Assembly (NCBI GenBank): GCA_028583405.1
Contig: CM053256.1
Location: forward strand, 6,085,995-6,149,994
Source of the DNA: Pogonophryne albipinna
Taxonomy: Eukaryota; Chordata; Actinopteri; Perciformes; Artedidraconidae
Direction of reading: 5' to 3'
DNA: 64,000 bases
Every line of letters starts with the position of its first letter. Position 1 is the first letter of the stretch. Below are positions 1 through 11,308 of the stretch, in pieces. The notes under the pieces are model-generated. The model made no database searches. It was given only the letters and a program-made list of their open reading frames with translations, and was not told where the DNA came from. Position numbers and translations under genes: made by a program.

Positions 1-117
1 TCAGCATTTTCAACACAGGATGACCTCCTACTTGTTTCAGACTTCACTGTATTCGTCTACATGACCTCATCGCTCCAGCAGACAAAACTTCCTCTCATGT
101 TTTTCAAAGCAACTCAC

Positions 118-3100
118 CGCATTCGAATGGCATCCTCCCCCAGCGGCTCCCTCCTTCTTTTTTTCTCAGCTTCCTTCGCTTTCTTCTTCTTTCTCAAGCT
201 GAGCTTCTCTTTCTCTCTGCTGGATCTCGACCTCTGCTCTTGCTGGACTCCATGCGGGGTCAAGGCCTTGGGTTTTTGGTCATTGTCTGTGAGTGTGGAC
301 CGGTGTCTCACCCTGTCACCGCCTTCCCTCTCCGCCCGCCGCCGCCTCACCCTCCTCACCACCAGGAACACAGCCAGGGCCAGCACCAGCAGCAGGCCAA
401 TCGCTACAGCTATCACAGCCCACAGCCATGCAGGAGTTGGCTCTTTGAGAGGAAGGATTGAAAACAAAGCAGCAAAATATGTAAAAATATATCAAGATAC
501 TCAATAGTTTTTCAAGATTCAAGGCTTTTATTGTCATTTGTACATAGCTTCAATGTAGTTATGACAATGAACATCTTAGGTCACAGACTCCTCAAACAGT
601 GCAACAATAAAAACAGATAAAATAGTGCAAGTAATTGGAATATTGATATATATATATATATATATATATATAAGTTGCAAACAGATTAATGTTATGGATG
701 TTCTTTCAAAAGTTCAGATGTTTAACAGTCTTAAATACTTACATACTTAAATATCAGTTTGTGATCCAATTAACTAAAGTACTAAATATCATCTGATAGG
801 AAGTCATATTCTCACAGTGATCCAACATTTTCCCCAAAAAAAACACACATCACAATTGCGCACTGGAAACGGAGAGTTGTTAGTGTTTTGTTTGGATGAC
901 ATTCAAAGCTTGATGGGTTTGTGTGTGTGTGTGTGGGGGGGGGGGGGGGGAGGACAGGACCTGTGAGCCTACCTTTGACTTCCTCTTTAACCACTTCCTT
1001 CTCTCTGCTTCCTATTTCCTCACGGACACCTCTTATACTGATGACGGTTTTCAGCTCTGGTAGGGTGGGGAACAAGCTCGGCTTTAGCAGCAGTACGGCA
1101 CGCAGGAAACTGGCTGCCTCTGTGGCATAGGGGAAACAGGTAGAGGGCAGCCGGGAGCACGGCCTGTTGTCCACTTGGAGGAAGAGGAGGGAGCTATAGG
1201 AAAGAGTGAGAGAAAAAGGAAACAGCAGGTTCATAATTGTTGAGGGCCGGAGTAATTTTGTTGATAAATGATATAACCATTACAATTTTAAAGCTTTATT
1301 ATCTGATGTTTTGCGCACTGATGACTTCGCAACAGCTTGAGTCTTTGTTTTTTGTGTTGTCTTGAATACATCTTTTTTTTTAATCTGGTAGTTGTACTAA
1401 CATTGAAATAATTATTTTAAAGAAATCGATACACTCTCTTTCCAAAATTGATTATAGAAAAGAATAAAAAAGAATGCTCATATAATTTATTGCAAAATAG
1501 ATACACACAGTATAGATATAAGATTGGCTTACTGTACTTAACGGAGTTCCCCAAGGTTCTGTGCTTGGGCCACTTTTATTTTGTCTTTAGGTTTATTTGT
1601 TTCTTTTATTAATGAAATTGTAAACTTGTTTAAGTATTATTTCTCTTTTTTTTCACCTGAATTTGTATTGTTTTACGCTGTCTTGGCCAAGGGGGCTAAC
1701 TTGTTTAATAAAACAGGACTAAACTCATTATTTTTGACAGTTCATTTAGTACCTACCCATCAGCGTCAGCCGCAGGAGCCTGAGCCAGCAGGTTGGAGAG
1801 CTGATTAGGGTCGAAGTCAAACAACTTCCTGTTAGCGGCGAGGGGGGCGGACCCTCTCAGTGTTAATGGCGACTGGAGGAGGACACTGAGCGCCCAGAGC
1901 AGAGAGCTGTTGGAGAAGACCCCACGTTGTTGTGGGAAGTTGGCATGAAGGACCAGGGTGCCCTTGGCCCACAAAGAGCTCTGATGTTTGAAGCAGTCGC
2001 TGCCATCCCATCCACAGGGGGCGCTGTCACAGCCCTGCTCGCAGTGGGAGTTGGCGTAGTGATCGCGGCAGTACTGGATATGGCCCGGACTGTGAACAAT
2101 AATGGGGAGGAATAATGAAATTAAGAAAAAAAGACACAGTAAGAGATTTGACAAAAAATTGATTATAAAATGTGGTATTTGGCTGTTAAACAATTTCTAA
2201 GGTCAAGAATGACATTTAATTCTCAAGATAAAAAATCCAGAACAGGGAGTAATGATTTAACATCTTTCTTATAATAATGTTAGTTTTTAAGTTGCCATTT
2301 TTACACTTATATAGTATTTTGAATAATTGTATAAAAAGACGATTTATTGTGTTACCATTTCATTTTTTCTTTTCACAAGTGAACTGATTAGGACAATAAA
2401 CTATATGGAATTAATATTACTATTGATAATAATTATAACTATTAAAAGGAATATCGAGTTGAGTCGAATAAAAAACTTCCTTAAACATTATTTATGTGAA
2501 AAAACCTGTCATATAATGATGCAAATGACGAAAAAATAGATGAAAAAGACATCACATAATCCAACAAATAATCATTTTAAAGGACAGCCACAGCTGGCAC
2601 AATAAGCAGACATATTGTAATTAACAACATTTCCTGCAAAAAGCTGGTTTTGATGGTTTTCTGACAGTAAAAATGACAACAAAAATGTTTTACTTGCAGT
2701 GTCCCCGGTCCTTCAGGCAGTCGAAGCCGTCTCTGAGACACTCGGGCTCCATACACTCTCTGTCACATGACCCGTCTCCAAACTTGTCTTTACACTTTCT
2801 GTTGACAGGACACTGACCCCATGGATCACCAGAAGCAGCTGTGGAGACAAACACTGATTAGCAGCAATAGTCAACAATGTTGTACAATAATTGTGATCAT
2901 TCTTATCTTTCAATTGTGATTAAAAAATAAACAAGATGTACTATATGCTTTGTTCAGTGTCTTATAAATGAATGAAACATGTATGTCTATTTAAAATGCA
3001 AGAGAGTATTTGTAGATATGTCAAAGGCAAACAACATTACTCCAAATATCACAGATGTGCACACTTGGCAATTATGTTTTTAGATTATATCATGAGGTCT

Positions 3101-4001
3101 TGCAGTTTCATTTAACGACACAAACTGTTATCGCTAAATGTTTTATCGCAGGACCAGCTGACCCACACAATAAGAAGCTCATTGTCTCAGAGCATTAGCC
3201 ACTATTCATAACAATGCAGGTCAAGCCATGAGAGGTGGGTCCTGATACGGACCGTTAAAGGAAACAGGAAATGGGCCCGACATAAACAGGAAGTTTCAAG
3301 GAGAAGCGAATAGCAACAGGAAATGGAGTGGGCTGGGACTTGATAAAGGTTAAAGGTCGTTACTGTGGAAATGAGGAATGTGATGGAGTTGGACAATGGG
3401 CTGGCAGGTGTGTGCGGGAGCAGAAAATCATACAACCAATAAAAAAGTACAAACAATAGTGCAGAAATTAGACATGTTAAATGTTTAACACTTCTGTTCC
3501 ACTTGATAATCAAAGAGAGCTTTCCCGGTATGGGAGGAATGGAAAAATAAGTTATTATAAAATAATTTTTTAATTAGTCCTTTAGAACAACCTATAAGAA
3601 TAATTTGAAAGGTTCATTCATTTTATACATTAATAATAAAAAACAAATAACTAATAATAATGATAAAACTAGATGATTACTTAAGTTTGCATCAGTATTA
3701 AACAAATAAAGGGCTTCATATTTTATTGTAAGACATTAATTTAAGTTGAAAAATTCTCCTTAAAATAAATTAAATGCAGTTCTCAGAGTCAACGTCATTT
3801 TTGCTAAATCAGTCATTGGTCATCAGATGTCTACCTATACACTTCATCCAGAAGATAAGGTATCGCACAACTTTGATTGAACAGGTGACACTTTGGAGTA
3901 TTTATAAAGGAAAGATAACAATCTGTTGAGAATAGGGTGGCTAACTCACCTTCAGATATCCAGCTCAGTCCCAGCAGAACAAACGTCCTCAGGACCAACA
4001 T
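118..4001 (-). CDS. Notch-like receptor lacking EGF repeats (3' end outside window)
   Basis: Exons on the minus strand: 4001-3950, 2838-2694, 2089-1757, 1193-973, 442-118. All junctions are GT/AG and keep one frame, giving 358 residues before the window edge. Residues 1-17 form a hydrophobic signal peptide. Two Lin12/Notch repeats follow (about 23-56 and 62-98), with the Cys spacing and Asp-rich Ca2+ loops of LNR-B and LNR-C. Next come the NOD and NODP domains (to about 225), a membrane segment (about 256-278), a very basic stop-transfer run and a RAM-like tail ending in KKRRREPLGED, which Notch receptors share. LNR-A and all EGF repeats are absent: the signal-peptide exon splices in frame to LNR-B. 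The track start at 4016 is GTG; I chose the ATG at 4001. Ankyrin exons, if present, lie left of the window. Family assignment is firm; which paralogue it is remains open. Confidence 0.85.
646..672. repeat. TA dinucleotide microsatellite
   Basis: Uninterrupted TA repeat within the Notch-like intron between the exons at 442-118 and 1193-973. Confidence 0.9.
917..951. repeat. GT repeat followed by a poly-G run
   Basis: A short GT repeat runs directly into about 15 consecutive G. On the coding (minus) strand this is a C-tract starting about 20 nt after the splice donor at 972-971 of the Notch-like gene. Confidence 0.9.
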
Positions 4002-4309
4002 CTTCAGGTTGTTCACCAGCTGCGGGCCTTTTCTCCTTCGCTCAAGAGAGCCAGTAGTCCAGTCCAGCTGTTTGTTAGCCTGCCTCTGATCTTCTCCCTC
4101 TGACCCGCAGTGCTTTTTTGGTTGTTAATCTGTAGCTCTGTGGTGTAGCTGCAGTCCTGCTGTTCACAACCAACAGTTAACTCTGAGTAAAGCTGCTCAT
4201 TCCCATCACCGCCGCCACCATCGCCACCTTCCAACACCACCACCCAGCCCACTTTGTTCACTCGCCTTTTTTTCAGAGGCCCTGCGGATATCTGGACAAC
4301 TTCCTGCCA
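4002..4309 (-). other. Probable 5' UTR part of the Notch-like exon 1
   Basis: Upstream of the Notch-like ATG the minus strand stays exon-like back to a pyrimidine-rich acceptor (ttctccacacag) ending at 4310. The stretch contains a minus-strand open frame (4013-4360) that stops just before the start codon. It could act as an upstream ORF, but no protein family is recognised in it. The assignment as UTR is an inference from the splice-like acceptor. Confidence 0.35.
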
Positions 4310-5106
4310 CTGTGTGGAGAAGAATAGGAGGTTGATGACCGTACGTGTATGTGTATGCATGAGATTTGTAGCTCTTACTGTTTAAACTTGAAAAAAAAAA
4401 CACTCTACGGGGTATGTGAGCTGTTAGAGGAGCCGTTATTTCAATGAGTAAAAGCTACAGGGTGAGAGGCGACGGAGTGGTTTGAATTTGACCGTTACGA
4501 AAGAGTGGGTTTAGTCTAGCTCTTGAGTCGGGAAAATAAACAGACTTTTAGTGCTCTGCCCCTAAAACAAATGTAAACTGTTCTGTTGTTATTATTAAAT
4601 ACATAAAAGAAAAAAGAAAACTTAAATGTCTGTTAATGTCTGTCTTAAGCACAGAATAAAATAAATAAAACAAATAATTTGTAAAGTTTGCAGCGTTGCG
4701 AATACTTTAAGGCAAATTACGTTGACCTTACACATCACACATATTGAAATCCCAAACAGTAGATTAACAGATATATATGTTTTAGTATTTTTCCAACACA
4801 CATTATGACACACATTTGTTTTAGTCTTGAACTAATTATAATGGTGAAGAATATTCACAAAATAACTCACATTTTAGGGAACAACAATGCATTCTCAATT
4901 ACAAAAAATAAATAAATGTAGTGCTTAGATAATTCCAGTGAAACGACGGCTAAGCTGCATGGAGACTGGGTTGAGTATAGAATCTATCACAGTCCTCATA
5001 ATGATTTGATAAAATGTGAGAAGTCATTTAGGCAAAGTCTTGGAATTGTTCTTTCCAAAATGTGTATATGTGTATGTTAAAGTCACTACAACATAATACC
5101 TTTTGG
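4310..5106. other. Intergenic, Notch-like gene to 625-codon gene
   Basis: AT-rich sequence between two minus-strand genes. It should hold the Notch-like promoter and the 3' UTR of the upstream gene. I see no coding exon, no EGF-repeat sequence and no clear regulatory motif. Confidence 0.5.
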
Positions 5107-8100
5107 TCATGAACCCTTCTCTACTGGATTACCCGCTTTCTCTGATTGTGGCCCTCCTCTCTCCAAGCAGTATTCCTCCCAGAGCTCATTAAACAAATTC
5201 CCAGTCGCACCGAAAGAACATCCCTGATCCCTTTTGGATTCACACAACCTCAAATCCATCTTTTTAAATACAGCACAGAACACCTGGCGAGAGAGCGCTG
5301 TGGTCTTCCTCTCTGAGCAGTGGTTGTAGTAGTGCCTGTACACCTCGGACATGTTGGAGAAGACTGGCTCCAGATACAGTTTGGAGACGGACGTCCCACA
5401 ACAGTACGAGGGAACCTTTGGTAAACTCTGGAGGAACTCATTCAGGACTATATGCTCAGACGCTTTACGGGATTTCCCTTGCGTTTGTTTCTTAGTGATT
5501 CGTTCCGAATTGTCCTGCTGGGATATATGTTGTGACCAGTTAAGCACTGACCACTCTCCAATCCCCAAAGTGGAGAGGAACATCCTTTTGCAAACTTGTT
5601 TTCTGTTGCCGTCGGCTATCAAATGATACCGCATCGAGACAGACCTTCTCGACTGAGTCCACGGTGCTCGTGTTCTTTCAACCGGGTCGCAGTCGACTAA
5701 TCCGGACACGTAGACCTTTCTCTGAGCCCACGTCATACACTGCCAGAAACTAGTGAACAACTGGTTCCTCCCTTCTTCACTGAAGTCAGCACAGAAGCGG
5801 TTGGATGCCCTTTTGCAGGCACTGGACGAGCATCCCGATCCCATTGTCCTCTGACCTTTAGTTATGGTGGTGCCGTCTTTCTTTCGTTTGCTGATGTACG
5901 GTTTGCCCTCCATCCTGAGTTGCTTCTGTCGATTCTGCTTCCACGTCAGCGGCTTGGCAACTCTGGATTTATTTCCGTCTGACCCCTCTGGTTCTGGCTG
6001 CCTGTCTCTGTCAGTGGCAATCACTTGTTCTGCAAAAAACAGAGAAATGGTGTTAACATATAAGAGGTTATACTGTGATAAACTGCAGTGCTGAACAAAA
6101 ACTATTTATGGCACAAACTTAAATTGTTACATTAGTGCACTATGCTGTGCAGTGTGTTTTAATTCTCAATGTATCTCTTGATTATTTTTCTGACTGATGA
6201 TTAATAATTTGGATCATAGAAAATCTAAAAGTGGGACATTTCATGGTTGTTTTGTCCAATCAACAGCTATACACCCAATCGAGTTACAATGCTTTATATC
6301 AGAGAAAAGTCTAACATTTGAGGAACTAGAACCAGCAAATGTTAAGCATTTTTGCTTGATATGATTGGTCAATGTTGTGCCAGTTGAGTATTCAGTAATT
6401 AAATACTTGTTTCAGACCTACAACTATCTTCGGTAAGTAGCTAAAAAGGAGAAAAAGACTCACCCTGGGAACCTTCTGCAGAGTTATTGACTGCAGAAGT
6501 AACTGGGTTGTCATGTGAGTAATGAGGGACAGTCTGGCTCTTTTGTAATTTATCTTCATTTGATTCATTGTTTGTTTGTTCTCCTTTCTGTGTCCAGTTG
6601 AGCACAGACCACTCCCCTATCCCCAGAGTGGACAGGAACATGTTTTTACACACTTGTTGCCTTTTTCCAGCCAACATCAAGTGATAACGCAGAGAAACTG
6701 ATCTTCGCGACTGCAATCCCACTGCCCGAGATCTCTCCACAGGGTCGCGGTCCACTTGTTCTGCTACATACAGTTTTCTCTGAGCCCAGTTCATGTGCTC
6801 CCAGAAATCATCAAACATTTTCTTCCTGGCCTCCTCATTGATTTCATTACAAAGACGATTTGTTGCCTTTTTGCATGCATTCGAGGTACACCGCGGTCCG
6901 ATTGATCTTGGCTGTTTTATTACTTCCTCGCCGTCTTTTTTGCGTTTGCTCACATATGATTTACCCTCCATTCTCAGCTGTTTCTGCTTGTTTTGCCTCC
7001 ACTTGGATGGATCTGCGAATTTGGCGTTGAGTTTTTCCCTGCCGGCCTTTGACTTATCCATACAAGTGTTTCCATTTTTGGCAGCAGACGGGAGCGCTGA
7101 AAATAAAATACAAAAAATAATATTTATTAAAAGAATAAATAAAAAAAAAACACAACATTGGTTGGAAATATCATATGTGGTTTATCCCTCAAAATATTGT
7201 GCAACAACAAATGTTATTCATAATTCTGGCTAAAAACTGGGATTTTTTTTAAAATTTGTATTTGGATCAACAGACTAATATTGTAATGAAAATGTTTTGA
7301 TGATCCCTTTCTCTCTGTTCACATCCCAAAAAACACTTTGTTTTCCACAGTTAACAGTATAAATAATACATATATAAACAGGTTATCAGTTAGGATGAGT
7401 TTAGGTGGGTTGTGAGTGTAAGTGGATGTAGAAAATGTGTGTAGAAAAAAACAAATACAAGACAGCAATAGAATATAAAAACTAGCATACACAATGTGCC
7501 AAATACGGCCCGCGACTTCATTTTATGCGGCCCTCAAGAGCTTGCAAAGAATAGAATACGTTTATTATACAGTTACAGGCCACTTTACAGAAGCACATTG
7601 CCCATATACTACATGTCCCACAATGCATCTCATTTTGTGACATGCCACTGAAGGGACTTGCAATTGGTTGCAATTATTTTCCCCAGACTTCTGCTTTCAG
7701 ACTAGTTAATTATGAAGTCATTATACCCTCTCCGATAATAATCAAATACAGAGGCAATAATGTAATATAATACATAATTTAATATATATTTATATATGTA
7801 TATTTATATAGCTACAACCGGCCCTTTGAGTGCAACCATAATGCTGATGTGGCCCGCCATGAAATTGAATTTGACCACCCTGGTTTAATGTATCCTAAAA
7901 CAAGATTAAATCATCCTTCTTATACAGACTCGAGACATCCACTGCAAACACAACTTCAACACACTGTTACTTACTGGTGTCAGCGCCTACCCTCTGTAGA
8001 GGAAACTGGGGGATGATCTGTGGCTCTGCTATCATTACTGAGTGGGACCTTTTTCTGGATGAACCATCTTTATACGTGTCAGATTTCCTGCTTGCATCAG

Positions 8101-8862
8101 TGATGTGCAGACTGTCTGGAGGAAACAGAACACACATAAACATCTACATTAAACATGCAAATCACTGCTTTGCTTCATATTCTGAGCCCGTACAGACCTG
8201 CTGGGATGTGGTGCAGCCCAAAAGCCTCAGTGAATGTGGCTCTGGGAACAGGGGGATGACTGGTGGCTTTGGGATGGAAACCAATATCCTCCATTGCTGC
8301 AATAGCTAAAACACAAGAAACAGGTTGTTGGGAGTGTTAAAGATTTAGCAAAAAACAATGTCCTAATCCTACAATCCACATTCTGTAATTCGCATTAGCC
8401 TGCTTGTCCATTCAGACTCAAAAGCAATTGGAAAACACTGCTTGTGCATGTTTTACTGTTGACAACAAAGCCATGTGATGTGTCTAAATCCAGATGTTTG
8501 GGTAGCTTACGTAGAAGTAGGCGTTGCAGGCCTGATTAATCGGAAGGTAAGTCGAAACGCATGTAATACTGGTCATAGTACATGTTTAGCTAACTTTATG
8601 CGCAGCTAAATCCTAGCAACACCATTAAAATTACACATATTTTTGGCTTTGCTTACATAGTGTTATAAATTTGAAAACGTCTCGTAGACGCGTCGGTTCC
8701 ATCCAGATCAGATTTCTCCCACTGCCGAGGTTTTACTCCTTCATGGTTCGGACAGTGAAACACGACGTCTGTCAGCTCAGCTAACTCACGTTTTATTTCG
8801 ATAAATATATTTGACTGTGGGCTCTGTGGAGCTTCCCACTGACAGCTGCCATGTCCGAGCAT
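5107..8862 (-). CDS. Uncharacterised protein with a tandemly duplicated Cys/basic domain
   Basis: Five exons on the minus strand: 8862-8790, 8305-8198, 8115-7975, 7096-6464, 6029-5107. Every junction is GT/AG and every intron is phase 1, giving 625 codons. Residues about 140-282 and 348-485 are two copies of one domain: W(K/R)QN(K/R)QKQLRMEGK, a C-x4-5-C-x6-C cluster, a FW-x-x-M-x-WAQRK block, QSRRSVS(M/L)RYHL, VCK-x-MFLSTLGIGEWSVLNW. Each copy sits in its own large exon. The C-terminal part (about 525-610) has YCC-x8-YLEP and a Cys-poor tail. I recall a similar order of motifs in large uncharacterised, possibly transposon-derived animal proteins, but could not verify it. No catalytic residues are visible. 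The arginine/lysine richness suggests nucleic-acid binding. Function unknown. Confidence 0.8.
7492..7882. mobile_element. hAT-like non-autonomous element, degenerate
   Basis: The right end, read in reverse (CAGGGTGGTCAAATTC, then GGCGGGCCAC), and the left end (GTGCCAAATACGGCCCGCG) have the form of imperfect inverted termini of a common vertebrate hAT family. It lies in the intron between exons 3 and 4 of the 625-codon gene. No target duplication was found. Confidence 0.45.
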
Positions 8863-10498
8863 GCGCACTGGCTTTCAGTGTAAATACAGTTTTTAATTCA
8901 CTCATTCAGCTAAATAAAAATCACAAAAAAACACAACAAAAACAAAAACAGCAACAGCAATTGTATAATAATTATAATAATATTATTAATCACAGTAATA
9001 ATAGTTTTTAATTTTATAATATTTCTCTTTTTGTGGGCAGTGTTGGAAGTAGTATTCAGTTGTAGTCCTGTATTTGGAATTTTACCTAAAAAAAAGGAAA
9101 TGAATATTGTTATCTTTAAAGGTTTTTTTGTGCAAAAATCTGCAAAAGTATCCCAATTAAATAAGAAATATGAAAAGTAAGGAGTATCTGGATTTTTTTA
9201 TATAAGAAAAAAATATAAGAATAATTATTTTTAATTATTTTAAACATTTTTTGGAACTACTAACAGCTCATATATGAGAACTACAATTGAAATAATCTAT
9301 GTAAGTAAAATAGTTTTCCTCTAAGAAAGAAACTGTAAAGAAATGTAATTGTGTTTTCAAAATACACACCAAAGGAAACATATAAGTGATTTATGGAGGG
9401 TTTAAAACAGGCTCCATAAAAAAGGGATATTATATATATAGCTTTACTCATCCTATCTTTCTAACATGAAAGCAGGGGGAAGGAAGGAAGCTATCAGGAA
9501 GTTCAAAGTTTCTGCTGGGGTTTCATTCCCCTCAGTTGTCTTAATGGGTTGCAAAACATGACAAGAATAACCAACCGGATAAAGCAGGCCACTGTCCTCA
9601 GACACACAGCTGCAGGGACAGCAAAAGTCTCAGGTTTATAGCCAGTCAATTATTTTTTGGTAGTTTAAATAATTGCACATTTGTAAAATAAATAACTTTA
9701 AATTATGACTGATTTTAAACTGTCTTGTTGACTAAAATGTGTCTCAACATTTTTGAAAAATGTTCATATAATATAGGTAGGCATACAAATAGATACATCT
9801 TTATAAAACCTTACTAAACAAAATAAAAGTCCGGGTAAACAAGTAAGGCTAACAGCATCCAATAGAAATACAACTAGCTATGCTTACATTAAATGGGTGT
9901 AGCCTATATTTAATTTAAAGCCAAATACATATGGTAAGATAGACATTTAGTGTATGTTAACATGAGCACACACAATACAACTGTAATGAAAAACTGTATT
10001 TCAATAAATAGATCTAAGTTAAATAAATGGGATATCTATTAACACAACTTTTATAGCATACTATAGGCCTAATGTTAACTCTTTATTATTCCATTGAAAT
10101 TATTTTTTTGCAGCAAGGCAACATTAAACCAAAGAAAGTACATTCAAAATTCAACTCGAATTCCTAAAACCGTGAATGAAATTCATTTTAGAAGGCTATT
10201 GAATTTACACTGTTGAAATGTGGTGTAATAATGCACATATTTCCAGGTCTATGGTTTGAAAGCTATAGCAGTTACATCTTCTCGCCACATGGTGTCGCTG
10301 CTGGACTGTTTGTGCTATCAGGGTTCAAACCAAGCATATATATCACTATTACACTGTCCAACGTGCAACACACATTGTTGCCAGGCATTTACTATAGTTT
10401 TTGAAACAATGGTTTGGGATGAATACCAAACTTCATATAACCAAAGTCAAAGAGCATGTTATAAATCGTTAGTCTTCGTCCGTGACTGTGGCAGATAT
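8863..10498. other. Divergent intergenic region before tap1
   Basis: About 1.6 kb of AT-rich DNA separates the divergent 625-codon gene and tap1. No proteasome-subunit exon (the neighbour of TAP1 in mammals) is visible. I see homopolymer runs and no coding signal. Confidence 0.5.
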
Positions 10499-10508
10499 GG
10501 GACTTTCC
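10499..10508 (+). promoter_or_regulatory. NF-kB site upstream of tap1
   Basis: GGGACTTTCC is an exact match to the classical kB consensus. It lies 13 bp before a TATA box and 22 bp before an ISRE, in the position expected for the tap1 core promoter. Confidence 0.7.
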
Positions 10509-10520
10509 GCTGTAAAACGA

Positions 10521-10528
10521 TATAAATA
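10521..10528 (+). promoter_or_regulatory. TATA box of tap1
   Basis: TATAAATA lies between the kB site and the ISRE, about 30 bp upstream of a probable transcription start near 10550. Confidence 0.55.
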
Positions 10529-10529
10529 G

Positions 10530-10548
10530 TTTACTTTCGGTTTCAGTT
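10530..10548 (-). promoter_or_regulatory. ISRE (interferon-stimulated response element) of tap1
   Basis: The minus strand reads GAAACCGAAAGT, fitting the GAAANNGAAA core bound by IRF/STAT complexes. Its place directly beside the TATA box of an antigen-processing gene supports interferon control. Confidence 0.7.
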
Positions 10549-10549
10549 A

Positions 10550-10699
10550 CAGACAGATAGACTCGGTCGACGTTTGAGCTAGCAGGCTGTTGGGATTAAC
10601 TAAAAACAATTTGAGTTTGTAAGAGAAATATCAGTGTCAGATTCCGTCCTCAGGCTAATTTCAAACCTTCACATCAGACTTGGTTGGTCGAAAGGAAAT
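10550..10699 (+). other. tap1: Probable non-coding first exon of tap1
   Basis: This stretch follows the TATA/ISRE cluster and ends at a strong donor (GTAAGT at 10700). The next acceptor ends at 11296, leaving a 12-nt leader before the start codon at 11309. The start of the exon is inferred from the TATA position. Confidence 0.5.
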
Positions 10700-11308
10700 G
10701 TAAGTTGACTGTAATGCTACTAGCAGCTAAACTGGGCTATCAAGCTTTGCCATAAGCATACGTTAGAGTTCGACTTAATAATACTGCATAGCAATATTGT
10801 ATTTAAGAGTGTTTTGCTTATTCGTTGGGGTTTCTGTGGGTGGGTTTGACTTGGGGTTACTGTGGAACCGTTTCAAAGAAATCCGCAGCGTGAAAGAAAA
10901 TGAAAGTAACTTCATGCAGAACACTGCTGCAAACTGAAAGTAGATTCTCACCACGAAGTTCATGCAATATAACGTTTTTGTCTTAGTTTTTATAGTTATC
11001 AAGTGGTAAACAGGCTAAAATGTCATCAATGACATAGCTTGATTAGTCATTATGAAAACAAACATGCTGTATCACTTTCAATCCAGCTACCTATGTGTAT
11101 ATAAAACACATTATACAATTATTAATACCATGCATTACAGCACCTCTTCACACTGCACAGTCAAGTACATAGTATCTAAAAATGACCTTTTGGTGCTGTG
11201 TGTTTATATATGTATTTTGTGTTTCCTGTCTGTGTGTGTCTGACTTGAATATACTGTACAGCTAATGACCCTCCCCCCTGTCACTTTTATTTGCAGAATC
11301 TGGGCATT

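Noticed and set aside
8863..10498. Search for a divergent proteasome beta subunit beside tap1
   Set aside because: No exon with proteasome beta motifs could be seen on either strand.
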